Shown here one piece after another: positions 1 through 7,955 of a stretch of 64,000 nucleotides of DNA. The stretch's first letter is position 1; each line of letters starts with the position of its first letter. A program made the position numbers and the translations under genes. Origin of the DNA: Herbiconiux sp. (GTDB lineage Bacteria; Actinomycetota; Actinomycetes; Actinomycetales; Microbacteriaceae); NCBI RefSeq assembly GCF_004297105.1, contig NZ_SCVE01000012.1, positions 930,001 through 994,000 of the forward strand, read 5' to 3'. The notes beneath the pieces were generated by a model that searched no databases, was not told where the DNA came from, and saw nothing but the letters and a program-made list of their open reading frames with translations.

Positions 1-129
1 CGCGCCGCGCTCGAACGCGTCGTTGCGGATCTCGTTCGGAGCCCGACTGGAGAAGACCCGACCCAGACGCACATCCCGCTGATCGGCAGGCACCGCCGGA
101 TCCGTCGTCCGGTCGGTGAGAACCGTCAT
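1..129 (-). CDS. Unidentified protein, N-terminal fragment (cut by window edge)
   Basis: An open frame starts with ATG at 129 on the minus strand and runs off the left edge; 43 residues are visible, beginning MTVLTDRTTDPAVPADQRDV. Its ATG overlaps the TGA of the gentisate dioxygenase gene by three bases, so it is translationally coupled and belongs to the same catabolic operon. No domain or motif can be recognised in so short a piece, so I assign no function; an accessory enzyme of aromatic degradation is the contextual guess. Confidence 0.6.
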   Translation of the reverse strand, partial: MTVLTDRTTDPAVPADQRDVRLGRVFSSRAPNEIRNDAFERGA

Positions 130-1232
130 CGCTCGCGGCCGGCGACGAACGTGCGGTCGAAGTTCAGCCGCTCGATCACGGGCGCGTCCGAGAACCGGAA
201 CAGGTCGAGTGGTGTCTCGGCCCTGATCTCCCACGACTCCCACGACGGCACCACCACGAGGTCGCCGGTATCGAGCGTCCAGGTCTGGTCGCCGACCACC
301 ATCTCGCCGCGCCCCTCGAACACCTGCCAGACCGAGGATCCGACCTCGCGCCGGGCGTTCGTGGCCGTGCCCTCGCGCAGCCGGTGGAACTCCGCTCGCA
401 ACGTCGACATCACATCGCCACCCGTGGTGGGATTGGTGTAGCGGATGCCCGCGTGCCCCTGCTCGACCGTGGCCGGAAAGCCCTCTGCCTCGAGTTCGAG
501 CTGCGCCGTGAGGGCCCGGTCGGTGAACTCCCAGCGATAGGCCGCAATCGGGGAGTTCACGTGCGAATCGAGCCCTGACAGCGGCCGGAGACCGGGGTTG
601 GCCCAGAGCCGTTCGGCCCGGGAGACCGATGGCGTCGAGTAGTCGGTGACGCGCTCGGTGCCGAACTCGAAGAAGCCGACGTCGAGGTTCTCTGCCAACG
701 GCACGTCGAGGCCGTCGATCCAGGCCATCGGCTGGTCGGTCTCGTTGTGGTGGCCGTGGAAATTCCAGCCCGGGGTGAGCAGGAAGTCGCCCCGGCGCAT
801 CGCGACCGGGTCGCCGTTCACGACGGTCCAGACGCCCTCGCCCTCCACCACGAAACGGAACGCGTTCTGAGCGTGCCGGTGCTCGGGCGCGGTCTCGTGC
901 GCACCGAGGTATTGGATGGCGGCCCAGATCGTGGGTGTCGCGTACGGCCGGCCGCCGAGACCCGGGTTGGCCAGCGCGATCGCCCGGCGCTCGCCACCAC
1001 GCCCGATCGGCACCAGGTCGCCCGAGCGGGCGGCGAGGGGCAGCAGGTCGTTCCATCGCCAGACGAACGGCACCGATTTCGAGCGCGGGACATCCGTGAG
1101 CACCTCGCTGGTCTGGGTCCAGAGCGGCGAGAGATTCTTCGCCTCGAAGTCGGCGTAGAGCTGGGCGAGGGCCGCGCTGTCCTCGGGCTCCATCGCGTTC
1201 TGCACGTCGTCCATGGTGTTGTGGTCGGTCAT
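126..1232 (-). CDS. Gentisate 1,2-dioxygenase (bicupin)
   Basis: This 368-residue protein matches gentisate 1,2-dioxygenase, the Fe(II) enzyme that opens the ring of gentisate (2,5-dihydroxybenzoate) to maleylpyruvate. The N-terminal cupin (about 80-200) carries the PEHRHAQNAFRF segment; His118, His120 and His159 (in WNFHGHH) fit the family's iron ligands. A second, degenerate cupin lies at about 255-360. Length is normal for the family. The gene follows a flavin monooxygenase by 30 bp and overlaps the next gene by an ATGA junction, giving a monooxygenase-dioxygenase operon. An FAH-type hydrolase for the product lies at 12001. Only a weak GGGA precedes the start, so coupling to the upstream gene is likely. 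The closely related salicylate and 1-hydroxy-2-naphthoate dioxygenases are the alternatives. Confidence 0.9.
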   Translation of the reverse strand: MTDHNTMDDVQNAMEPEDSAALAQLYADFEAKNLSPLWTQTSEVLTDVPRSKSVPFVWRWNDLLPLAARSGDLVPIGRGGERRAIALANPGLGGRPYATPTIWAAIQYLGAHETAPEHRHAQNAFRFVVEGEGVWTVVNGDPVAMRRGDFLLTPGWNFHGHHNETDQPMAWIDGLDVPLAENLDVGFFEFGTERVTDYSTPSVSRAERLWANPGLRPLSGLDSHVNSPIAAYRWEFTDRALTAQLELEAEGFPATVEQGHAGIRYTNPTTGGDVMSTLRAEFHRLREGTATNARREVGSSVWQVFEGRGEMVVGDQTWTLDTGDLVVVPSWESWEIRAETPLDLFRFSDAPVIERLNFDRTFVAGRER

Positions 1233-1262
1233 TGCACAGTCCCGGTCTCAGATAGTCGGTGG

Positions 1263-2444
1263 TCAGATCAGCTGGAAGTGAACCCACTTCTGGCCCTCGG
1301 CGAGCCCCGCGAGCTGGCGCCCGGCGGACTGCAGGATGATCGGCGACGAGGAGATGTGTTGGGTGCCGCCGTGCACATCGCGATAGAGCCGCTGGATCAC
1401 GCCGGGCCGCAGCGCCTCGCTGCCGGCGCTGCGATAGACGAATCCGGCGATCTCATCGAGCGCCTCGGTGGCGTTGCAGAGCGCAGCGCGGTTGAGGGTC
1501 TCGAGCCGCACCGACATCCGCTCACCACCGGCGAGCACGCTCTCGATCTCCTCCCACACGTCGTAGAGCAGTGCCTGGGCCGAGCGCAGCCGCAGTTCCG
1601 CGTTCGCGTACTGCTCGTGGAAGCTCGCGTTGTCGCCCCAGGATCCAGCCCGTCCCGACTTCTTCTGCACGCTCGTCGCGAGTTCGTCGAGCAATCGTCG
1701 GCCCACTCCGAGTGCCCACGCGCCGTGGTTGATGCTCGCGAAGTTGCCGATTCCCACGCGGTAGAGCCACCCGCCCGTGTTCGGCGAGGTGCTGAGTGAG
1801 GGATAGCTGAACTCGGTACGCACGAAGGTGTTGTCGAGCGTGTAGTCGATGCTTCCGGTCGCGCGAAGACCGAGCACGTCCCAGTTGTCGACGAAGTCGA
1901 CCTGGGCCACGGGAACGATGAAGAAACGCGTCTCGCCCGTCTTCGTGTCGGCCGCGGCGGTGTGCAGATGCGTGGCGTGCTTGATGCCCGAGGCGAACGA
2001 CCACTGGCCGCTCACCAGGTAGCCGCCCTCGACAGGTTCTGCGCGGCCTGCGCGGGTGCCCTGGCCCGCGATGCCGAGGCGGGGGGTGGCGAACAGCTCG
2101 TGTGCGGGGTCGGGCTCGAAGAACGCGCCGGCGAGCCCCGTGGACATGGCCAGCGCCATGGTCACCCATCCGGTCGACGGATCGGCATACGACAGCGTGC
2201 GGTAGACGTCCATGGCCTGGCGCGGAGTCATCTCGCTGCCGCCGAGCTCGCGAGGGGTGATGACCCCGATCGCTCCGCTGTCGTACAGAGCCTGGACGAC
2301 GGGTTCGGCGATCCGGCCCTCGATGTCGTTCTGGGCTCCGTAGGAGTCGACGAGCTCGTGCAGAGCGGCGACGGCGTCGAGGACTTCGCCCGGGCTCGTC
2401 GTGCCGGTGCCAGCCGCGAGGGGCCGGTGGGCAAGCTCGGTCAT
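1263..2444 (-). CDS. Flavin-dependent monooxygenase, acyl-CoA dehydrogenase fold (HsaA/HpaB C2-like)
   Basis: This 393-residue protein belongs to the group D flavin monooxygenases, which use reduced FMN or FAD supplied by a partner reductase to hydroxylate an aromatic ring. The segment VSGQWSFASG (144-153) is the characteristic GxWxFASG loop, and a C-terminal helical domain follows as in HsaA and p-hydroxyphenylacetate hydroxylase C2. I chose ATG 2444 because GGAG lies six bases upstream; the frame stays open much further without a better site. It heads the operon that continues into gentisate dioxygenase, so it may make gentisate or a precursor. The likely partner is the flavin reductase at 14863. 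True acyl-CoA dehydrogenase activity is unlikely because the FASG motif is a monooxygenase signature. Confidence 0.8.
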   Translation of the reverse strand: MTELAHRPLAAGTGTTSPGEVLDAVAALHELVDSYGAQNDIEGRIAEPVVQALYDSGAIGVITPRELGGSEMTPRQAMDVYRTLSYADPSTGWVTMALAMSTGLAGAFFEPDPAHELFATPRLGIAGQGTRAGRAEPVEGGYLVSGQWSFASGIKHATHLHTAAADTKTGETRFFIVPVAQVDFVDNWDVLGLRATGSIDYTLDNTFVRTEFSYPSLSTSPNTGGWLYRVGIGNFASINHGAWALGVGRRLLDELATSVQKKSGRAGSWGDNASFHEQYANAELRLRSAQALLYDVWEEIESVLAGGERMSVRLETLNRAALCNATEALDEIAGFVYRSAGSEALRPGVIQRLYRDVHGGTQHISSSPIILQSAGRQLAGLAEGQKWVHFQLI

Positions 2445-2481
2445 GTGAACTCCAATGTTCGTGGCGAAGGTGGTTGTCCCG

Positions 2482-2487
2482 ACGCTA
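2482..2487 (-). promoter_or_regulatory. Possible -10 element for the monooxygenase-dioxygenase operon
   Basis: On the minus strand this reads TAGCGT, about 38 bases before the monooxygenase start. The same hexamer occurs at 11927-11932 in front of the FAH operon. No convincing -35 is visible here, so this is a weak prediction. Confidence 0.25.
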
Positions 2488-2563
2488 ACCCCGCGCTTCG
2501 AGCACGACCAGCGATTCCTGATAGGCCTTCTCGGTCGACTGAGAACCATTCGGCATGACCTCC

Positions 2564-2576
2564 GGGTGATCACCGG
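2564..2576. promoter_or_regulatory. GTGATCAC operator-like palindrome
   Basis: The palindrome GTGATCAC (2566-2573) sits in a wider near-palindrome, CCGGGTGATCACCGG, in the divergent promoter between the monooxygenase and the alcohol dehydrogenase. The same 8-mer is clustered in the divergent promoter at 11785-11892, so one regulator, possibly the LysR protein encoded at 10094, could control both. The box also occurs by chance in coding DNA here, so a single copy is weak evidence. Confidence 0.4.
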
Positions 2577-2625
2577 CAGCGGATGGGTATTGGAGAAGAC
2601 GTGCGAGATCGCGTAGACCGGGAAC

Positions 2626-3645
2626 ATGCAAGCTCTCGTCTGGCGTGGTCCGTACCTCCATGAAGCCGACTCGATCGACGTTCCGGCACCCGGCCCGGGC
2701 GAGGTGCTCGTGCGCGTGGCGCTGGTGGGGATCTGCGGGTCCGACCTCACGGCGCACAAGGGGCTGATGGGCATCGCGAAGCCCGGCAGTGTGCGTGGGC
2801 ACGAGTTCGCGGGCACGATCGAGGCGGTCGGCGCTCCGGATGCCGCAACCGGGTCGATCCCGGATGCCGCGCTCGCGCCGGGCACGCGGGTCACCGTCAA
2901 CCCGGTGCTCTCGTGCGGGCAGTGCCGCTCGTGCGTCGGTGGCCGGCCGAGCGCGTGCGAGTCCATCCAGATCATCGGCGTGCACCGGCCGGGCGCCTTC
3001 GCGGAGTTCGCGATCGCGCCCGCCGATCACGTGCATCCGATTCCCGACGGCATGCCGTGGGAGTCGGCCGCCTCGTGCGAGCCTCTGGCGCAAGCACGGC
3101 ACGATGTCGCCCGTGCCGCCGAGATCGGTGCCCTGGGCGAGTGCCTGGTGATCGGCAGCGGCTCGATCGGCCTCTGGATCGTGCACGCTCTGCGACTGGA
3201 GGGTGCGGTCTCGATCACGGTCGTCGATCCGGATGCCTCGCGCCGCGAGGCGGCGCTCGAGGCGGGCGCGATCGACTTCCTGGCGACGATCGATGATGTG
3301 ACCCCGGCGTCGTTCGACACGGTCTTCGACGTCGTGGGCATCGCGGCGACACGGGGGCCCGCCGTCGCCTGCGCCCGGAACGGCGGCACGGTCGTCGCAG
3401 TGGGCCTCGCGGTCGATGAGGTGTCGATCCCCTGGTTCGACGTGGTGCGACGCGAGATCACCGTGCGCGGCGCCAACACCTTCGCGCCGGAGGACTTCGC
3501 CGTGGCGCTCGCCTGGCTCTCCGACGGCAGTGTGCCGGCCCCGCCCTCGTCGCGGGTTCTCCCTCTGTGCGGCGGCGGCGACACCTTCGCCGCCCTGGTC
3601 GAGCACACCGACCCCTTCACCGGCAAGACCTTCTTCGCCCCCTGA
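2626..3645 (+). CDS. Zinc-dependent medium-chain alcohol dehydrogenase
   Basis: This 339-residue MDR-family dehydrogenase resembles threonine/sorbitol-type enzymes that oxidise a secondary alcohol with NAD(P). The catalytic zinc ligands Cys37 (GICGSD) and His59-Glu60 (GHE) are visible, and the structural zinc lobe has Cys97, Cys100, Cys103 and Cys111. The Rossmann fingerprint GSGSIG is near residue 178. It is divergent from the monooxygenase operon with a 181-bp shared promoter containing a GTGATCAC box, and converges on the TPP-enzyme gene. It probably oxidises an alcohol intermediate of the aromatic pathway; the substrate cannot be inferred. Confidence 0.85.
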   Translation: MQALVWRGPYLHEADSIDVPAPGPGEVLVRVALVGICGSDLTAHKGLMGIAKPGSVRGHEFAGTIEAVGAPDAATGSIPDAALAPGTRVTVNPVLSCGQCRSCVGGRPSACESIQIIGVHRPGAFAEFAIAPADHVHPIPDGMPWESAASCEPLAQARHDVARAAEIGALGECLVIGSGSIGLWIVHALRLEGAVSITVVDPDASRREAALEAGAIDFLATIDDVTPASFDTVFDVVGIAATRGPAVACARNGGTVVAVGLAVDEVSIPWFDVVRREITVRGANTFAPEDFAVALAWLSDGSVPAPPSSRVLPLCGGGDTFAALVEHTDPFTGKTFFAP

Positions 3646-3677
3646 GTGGCGCCGAATGCGACGACGTGCGCCGAGGG

Positions 3678-5351
3678 TCAGACGTGGTCGTAGATGGGGG
3701 AGCGGACCGCGCGGGAGATGTGGCAGTCGAGCAGGAGGGGGCCGCGGGTGCGGTCCCAGGCGGCCAGCGCGGGGGCGAGGTCTCCTGTCTCGGCGATGAG
3801 GGCGCCCTGGGCGCCCATGCCCGCGGCCAGTGCGGCGAGGTCGGCGTACCCGAAGATCGCCTGCTCGGGCGGGACTCCCCAGTCCTTCATGTGGGCGAGC
3901 TCCGAGCCGGCAGCTCCGTCATTCATGCACACCACGAGGAGCGGAACGCGCTCGCGAACGGCCGTCTCGAGGTCGCCCAGAGTGAGGTAGAGGCCGCAGT
4001 CGCCGATGAACAGCACCGATTGCGTGTCGGGGTCGGCGACCGCCGAGGCGTAGCTCGCGGCGAGCGAGCTGCCGACCGCACCGAAGTCGGGCATCCAGAT
4101 CAACGAGCGCGGTGCGCGGTACGAGAGGTAGAGAGCGGGGAACGCGCCGAAGTGACCGTTGTCGAGGAAGACCCGGCGCTCGCGGGGCAGCACACGCTCG
4201 AACTCGATCGCGAGGGCGCGCGGGTCGATCCGGGCGGGCTCGGAACGGTCGGCGTCGTCGATGGCCGGGAGTGGGATGGCGGCCGGCCGGATGCGCGGGG
4301 CGTCCGCCGGGTCGCTGTGCGGTGTGCTTCTCCTCCGGGCCGCACGCCGGGCGACCTCGTCGGCGAGCGCCGCAGTGGCAGAGAGGGCGTCACCCCGCAC
4401 GGGCACCGTCATGGCGCCCGCGACGGCAGCCGGATCGAGGTCGAGCCGCACGATGGTGCGCCCCCGCGTGAACTCGCCCTTGCGGGTCTGGAAGAGGTTG
4501 AGTGAGGCACCGATCACGACCACGACATCGCTGCCGGCGATGAGGCGTTCGGTCTCGCCGATCGAGAACCCGCCGAACGGCCCGATGACGGCCGGATGAT
4601 CGCCGAGCGCTCCCGAGGCCGGTACCGACGTCGCAACCCGGGCCCCGAGCAGCTCGGCGAGACGCAACACCTCAGAGGCGGCGCCGGCGTCGACGACTCC
4701 GCGTCCGGCGAGCAGGACCGGTGCGGTCGCTGCGTCGATCGCGTCGACGGCGGCCGAGATCTGTGCGGGGTCGATCGGGACGGCTTCGATCGGGGCCGGG
4801 TCCGCGGCATCCGGGAGCGGATCGGCCTCGAGCCGGTCGAGGCCCGCCGGCATCACGAACACGATGGTGCGCGACTCGGCCCGTGCTCGCTGCGCCGCCG
4901 AGCGCAACACGGCTCCGGCGTCGGCCCCGGACGCCCGCACGCTCTCGATGCCGAGCGGATCCAGCAGCACCTCCGGCGCGAGTGCCTGTACTCCTCCGGC
5001 GAACGGGAAGCGCTGCGGATCGAGGTTCGACGTGTCGGTCACGATCAGGATCATCGGCGTGCGCCCGCGGCTCGCGGTCAGAAGAGCCGTGATGGTGTTC
5101 GTGAAACCGGGCCCCTGCGTGACGGTGGCCCAGCCGAGCCGGCCGGTCGCCCGCGCGTACCCATCCGCCGCGCCGATCGCTCCGTTCTCGTGCCGAAGGT
5201 GGTGCACCGGCACTCCGTGCTGCGCATCGAGGTGGTGGATGAGCCAGAGGTTGCCGGCGCCCATCAATGTGAAGAGGTGCTCGCATCCTTCGTCGACCAT
5301 CACCTGCGCGAGCTGTTCCATGACGGTCGTGGTCGCCACCGAGGAACTCAT
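3678..5351 (-). CDS. Thiamine-diphosphate-dependent enzyme (acetolactate synthase/benzoylformate decarboxylase family)
   Basis: This 557-residue protein has the three-domain layout of the ThDP decarboxylase/synthase family. The pyrimidine domain has the activating Glu55 in HENGAIGAADGYAR, a central domain spans about 190-330, and the PP domain is C-terminal. The usual GDG of the ThDP/Mg motif reads GDC (FIGDCGLYLTLGD), followed at the expected distance by the conserved Asn in CMND. The gene is the last of the ABC-importer operon, with an ATGA overlap with the ATPase gene, so its substrate is probably the imported compound or a product of it, for example an aromatic 2-oxo acid. It is not a normal anabolic acetolactate synthase, since no small subunit is adjacent. 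Confidence 0.75.
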   Translation of the reverse strand: MSSSVATTTVMEQLAQVMVDEGCEHLFTLMGAGNLWLIHHLDAQHGVPVHHLRHENGAIGAADGYARATGRLGWATVTQGPGFTNTITALLTASRGRTPMILIVTDTSNLDPQRFPFAGGVQALAPEVLLDPLGIESVRASGADAGAVLRSAAQRARAESRTIVFVMPAGLDRLEADPLPDAADPAPIEAVPIDPAQISAAVDAIDAATAPVLLAGRGVVDAGAASEVLRLAELLGARVATSVPASGALGDHPAVIGPFGGFSIGETERLIAGSDVVVVIGASLNLFQTRKGEFTRGRTIVRLDLDPAAVAGAMTVPVRGDALSATAALADEVARRAARRRSTPHSDPADAPRIRPAAIPLPAIDDADRSEPARIDPRALAIEFERVLPRERRVFLDNGHFGAFPALYLSYRAPRSLIWMPDFGAVGSSLAASYASAVADPDTQSVLFIGDCGLYLTLGDLETAVRERVPLLVVCMNDGAAGSELAHMKDWGVPPEQAIFGYADLAALAAGMGAQGALIAETGDLAPALAAWDRTRGPLLLDCHISRAVRSPIYDHV

Positions 5352-6190
5352 GCGGAGTGCGGCATCACGAGGTCGAGCAGGTGACGGCGGAGCCCGAGGA
5401 ACTCATCGCTGGCCCGCGTCGCCACCTGTTCACGGTGGTCGCCCAGAGGCACGTCGACCACCTCGCGCACCCGCGAAGGCGATCCGGAGAGCACCACGAT
5501 GCGGTCGGAGAGGTAGATCGCCTCGTCGATGTCGTGGGTCACCAGCACCACGGTGATCCCGAGGTCGCGGCGCACCGTGAGGATGAGGTCTTCCAGGTCG
5601 AACCGGGTCTGCGCGTCGACGGAGGCGAAGGGCTCGTCCATCAGCAGCAGATCGGGCTGGTAGGAGAGCGCCCTGGCGATCGCCACACGCTGCTGCATTC
5701 CGCCGGAGAGCTCCCAGGGGTACTGCTTCTCGACGTGCCCGAGCCCCACGTTCTTCAGCACCTGGCTCACCCGCTCGGCGCGTTCGGCTTTCTTCATGCC
5801 GCGCGCCGCGAGCGGCAGGCCCACATTCTTCGCGTTCGTGAACCAGGGGTAGAGCGAGCGCCCGTAGTCCTGGAACACCAGCCCGAGCTGCTCGGGCACC
5901 GAGGTGAGCGGCCGCCCCTCGAACGACAGCGAACCGGAGCTGGGTTTGGCCAGCCCCGAGATGCACCGCAGCAGCGTGGTCTTCCCCGCGCCCGATGGTC
6001 CCACGATGCAGACGAATTCGCCCTTGTTCACGGTGAAGCTGACGTCGTCGATCGCCGTCTTGGCGTGCGGCTTGCCCTCGTTGTAGATCTTGCGGAGGTT
6101 CTCGACGCGCAGTACCTCGCCGGCATCCGAGGGGTGCGACGGCGTGCTGGGGCTCGACGCTGCGGGGGTGGGCACGGTGAGGTTCGACAT
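5348..6190 (-). CDS. ABC transporter ATPase, nitrate/sulfonate/taurine (NitT/TauT) type
   Basis: This 280-residue cytoplasmic ATPase powers the importer encoded by the next three genes upstream. Walker A is GPSGAGKT (64-71), the Q-loop lies in VFQDYGRSLYPW, the signature is LSGGMQQR, Walker B is LLLMDEP and the H-loop is VTHD. The proline-rich N-terminal 25 residues are dispensable. I chose ATG 6190 because GGAG lies six bases before it. An in-frame ATG at 6223 would give the ATGA overlap with the permease gene that is common here but has no Shine-Dalgarno sequence. Aliphatic sulfonates, nitrate, pyrimidines and aromatic acids are all known substrates of this class; the neighbourhood favours an aromatic acid. 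Confidence 0.9.
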   Translation of the reverse strand: MSNLTVPTPAASSPSTPSHPSDAGEVLRVENLRKIYNEGKPHAKTAIDDVSFTVNKGEFVCIVGPSGAGKTTLLRCISGLAKPSSGSLSFEGRPLTSVPEQLGLVFQDYGRSLYPWFTNAKNVGLPLAARGMKKAERAERVSQVLKNVGLGHVEKQYPWELSGGMQQRVAIARALSYQPDLLLMDEPFASVDAQTRFDLEDLILTVRRDLGITVVLVTHDIDEAIYLSDRIVVLSGSPSRVREVVDVPLGDHREQVATRASDEFLGLRRHLLDLVMPHSA

Positions 6191-6219
6191 GGTGTTCTCC
6201 GATTCCGGCGAGGGGATGG

Positions 6220-7095
6220 TCATGAGTTGGTGAGCGCGCGCGAGCGGTAGTACCAGCGCAGCACGATCCGTTCGACGCCCACGAAGAGATAGTTCGCGGC
6301 GGTGCCGATGATGGCGAGCATCAGGATGCCGGTCCACATCGAGGTGATGGCGAACACGGTCTGCGCCTGCAGGATGAAGTAGCCGATGCCCTGCTTCGCG
6401 GCCACCATCTCGGTGACCACCATCAGGATGATCGAGGTCTGCAGGCTGGCCCGCAGGCCGGCGGCGATCTGCGGCGAGGCACCGGGCAGAACCAGTGAGA
6501 ACAGCTGCCGCAGCGGGCTCAGCTTCATCGCCCGCGCGGTGTCGAACTTCACCTGGTCGAGGCCCCGCATCCCGTCGAGGGTGTTGAGCAGGGTGGGCCA
6601 GATGGCGCCGAACGAGATCAGCGCGATCTGGCGCAGCTCGCCGATGCCGAACAGCGCGATCATCGCGGGGAGCAGGGCCGGCGCGGGAAGCACGTAGAGG
6701 AAGTAGATCAGCGGGTTCGAGACGTGCCGCACCGGGGGGAAACGCCACAGCAGGGTGCCGAAGACGATGCCGATCAGGGCCCCGCCGAGGTAGCCGAGCG
6801 CCAGGTTGCGAAGGCTCGAGCCCAGCTGCATCGAGGCGGGGCCGACGATCCACTGCGCCCAGAATTCCTCCAGGATGCGGCTGAGCGGCGGGAAGAACGG
6901 CGAGGTGCTCGATGCCGACGCGAACCACCAGATCACCAACAGGGCGATCGGCAGCCAGATGGCCAGCAGCACGTTGCGCACGCGGGCACCACGGCTGCGT
7001 ACCCGGCGCGGGCTCACCAGCAGGTCGGTGGTCTCACCGATACTCGCCCCGGCGGCTCGCTCCGGCACGACCTCGGGTGTGATGGTCTGTGTCAC
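6220..7095 (-). CDS. ABC transporter permease, NitT/TauT type (second subunit)
   Basis: This 291-residue inner-membrane permease has a cytoplasmic N-terminus of about 45 residues, then six hydrophobic segments. The binding-protein-dependent transport signature (EAA loop) lies in the span ending LVLPGASPQIAAGLRASL. The GTG start at 7095 overlaps the stop of the preceding permease (GTGA), which fixes the start. Two different permeases plus one ATPase imply a heterodimeric channel. Confidence 0.88.
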   Translation of the reverse strand: MTQTITPEVVPERAAGASIGETTDLLVSPRRVRSRGARVRNVLLAIWLPIALLVIWWFASASSTSPFFPPLSRILEEFWAQWIVGPASMQLGSSLRNLALGYLGGALIGIVFGTLLWRFPPVRHVSNPLIYFLYVLPAPALLPAMIALFGIGELRQIALISFGAIWPTLLNTLDGMRGLDQVKFDTARAMKLSPLRQLFSLVLPGASPQIAAGLRASLQTSIILMVVTEMVAAKQGIGYFILQAQTVFAITSMWTGILMLAIIGTAANYLFVGVERIVLRWYYRSRALTNS

Positions 7096-7904
7096 TTGAG
7101 AGCCCCTTCGCTGTTCGAGCGGATGTTGCGCTGCGATTCGTGCCAGTGCATGACGTTGCGTTCCAGCAAGAAGAACGCTCCGGTGAGGATGATGCCGATC
7201 AAGCCGGCGGTGATGATGTACGCGTACATCACGGGGTAGGCCGCGGTGCCGCCGTTCTGTGCCTGCAGGATGTTGCGACCGATTCCGGATGCTCCTCCCA
7301 CCAGCTCGGAGACGACGGCCAGGATCAGGGCCGAGGCCGAGGCGATCCGGAGCCCGGTGGCGATGTAGGGCGAGGCGCTGGGGATGACGACCATGAAGAA
7401 CCGCCGCACACCCCGAACGCCCAGGGCTTTCGAGGTGTCGAGCACGGTCGGATCCATGGAGCGCACGCCGTAGATCACCTGGATGACGAGCGGCCAGAAC
7501 ACGCCGAAGGCGATCAGGAACACCTTCATCGGCAACGTCGAGCCGAGCACCAGGATGACCAGCGGCAGGATCGCGATGGCCGGGATGGCCTTGAAGATCT
7601 CGATCACGCTTGCCGCACTGCGGAAGGCGAAATCGTTGAAGGCCAACGCCGAACCGATCGTGATCGCCAGCACGCTGGCGATCACGAGGCCGAGGAACCA
7701 CGCCTGCACCGTCGCGCCGATCGCGGCCCAGTACGGCGGTGTCGCCACCGCTTTGCCGAGCGCGATCATGGTGTCGGTCATCGTCGGGAACTGGTCGGCC
7801 CGGAAGAGTCCGCCCGCGGTGACCAGCTGCCAGAGCAGCAGTGTGGCCAGCACGGCGGCCGCGGGGGCCAGCCATCGGAACGAGCGACGCGACAGTGCGT
7901 TCAT
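7092..7904 (-). CDS. ABC transporter permease, NitT/TauT type (first subunit)
   Basis: This 270-residue membrane protein of the SsuC/TauC kind starts with a positively charged stretch (NALSRRSFRW) followed by six predicted transmembrane segments. The EAA-type loop is in ALGVRGVRRFFMVVIPSASP. It lies 51 bp after the substrate-binding-protein gene and is fused by a GTGA overlap to the second permease gene. It is homologous in layout to that second permease but clearly diverged, so the pair is not a recent duplication. Confidence 0.9.
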   Translation of the reverse strand: MNALSRRSFRWLAPAAAVLATLLLWQLVTAGGLFRADQFPTMTDTMIALGKAVATPPYWAAIGATVQAWFLGLVIASVLAITIGSALAFNDFAFRSAASVIEIFKAIPAIAILPLVILVLGSTLPMKVFLIAFGVFWPLVIQVIYGVRSMDPTVLDTSKALGVRGVRRFFMVVIPSASPYIATGLRIASASALILAVVSELVGGASGIGRNILQAQNGGTAAYPVMYAYIITAGLIGIILTGAFFLLERNVMHWHESQRNIRSNSEGALK

Positions 7905-7955
7905 GGTGCGATCCTTCGAATCGGTTCGGCGTTGACCGCCGTGGTCGGTCGTGGC

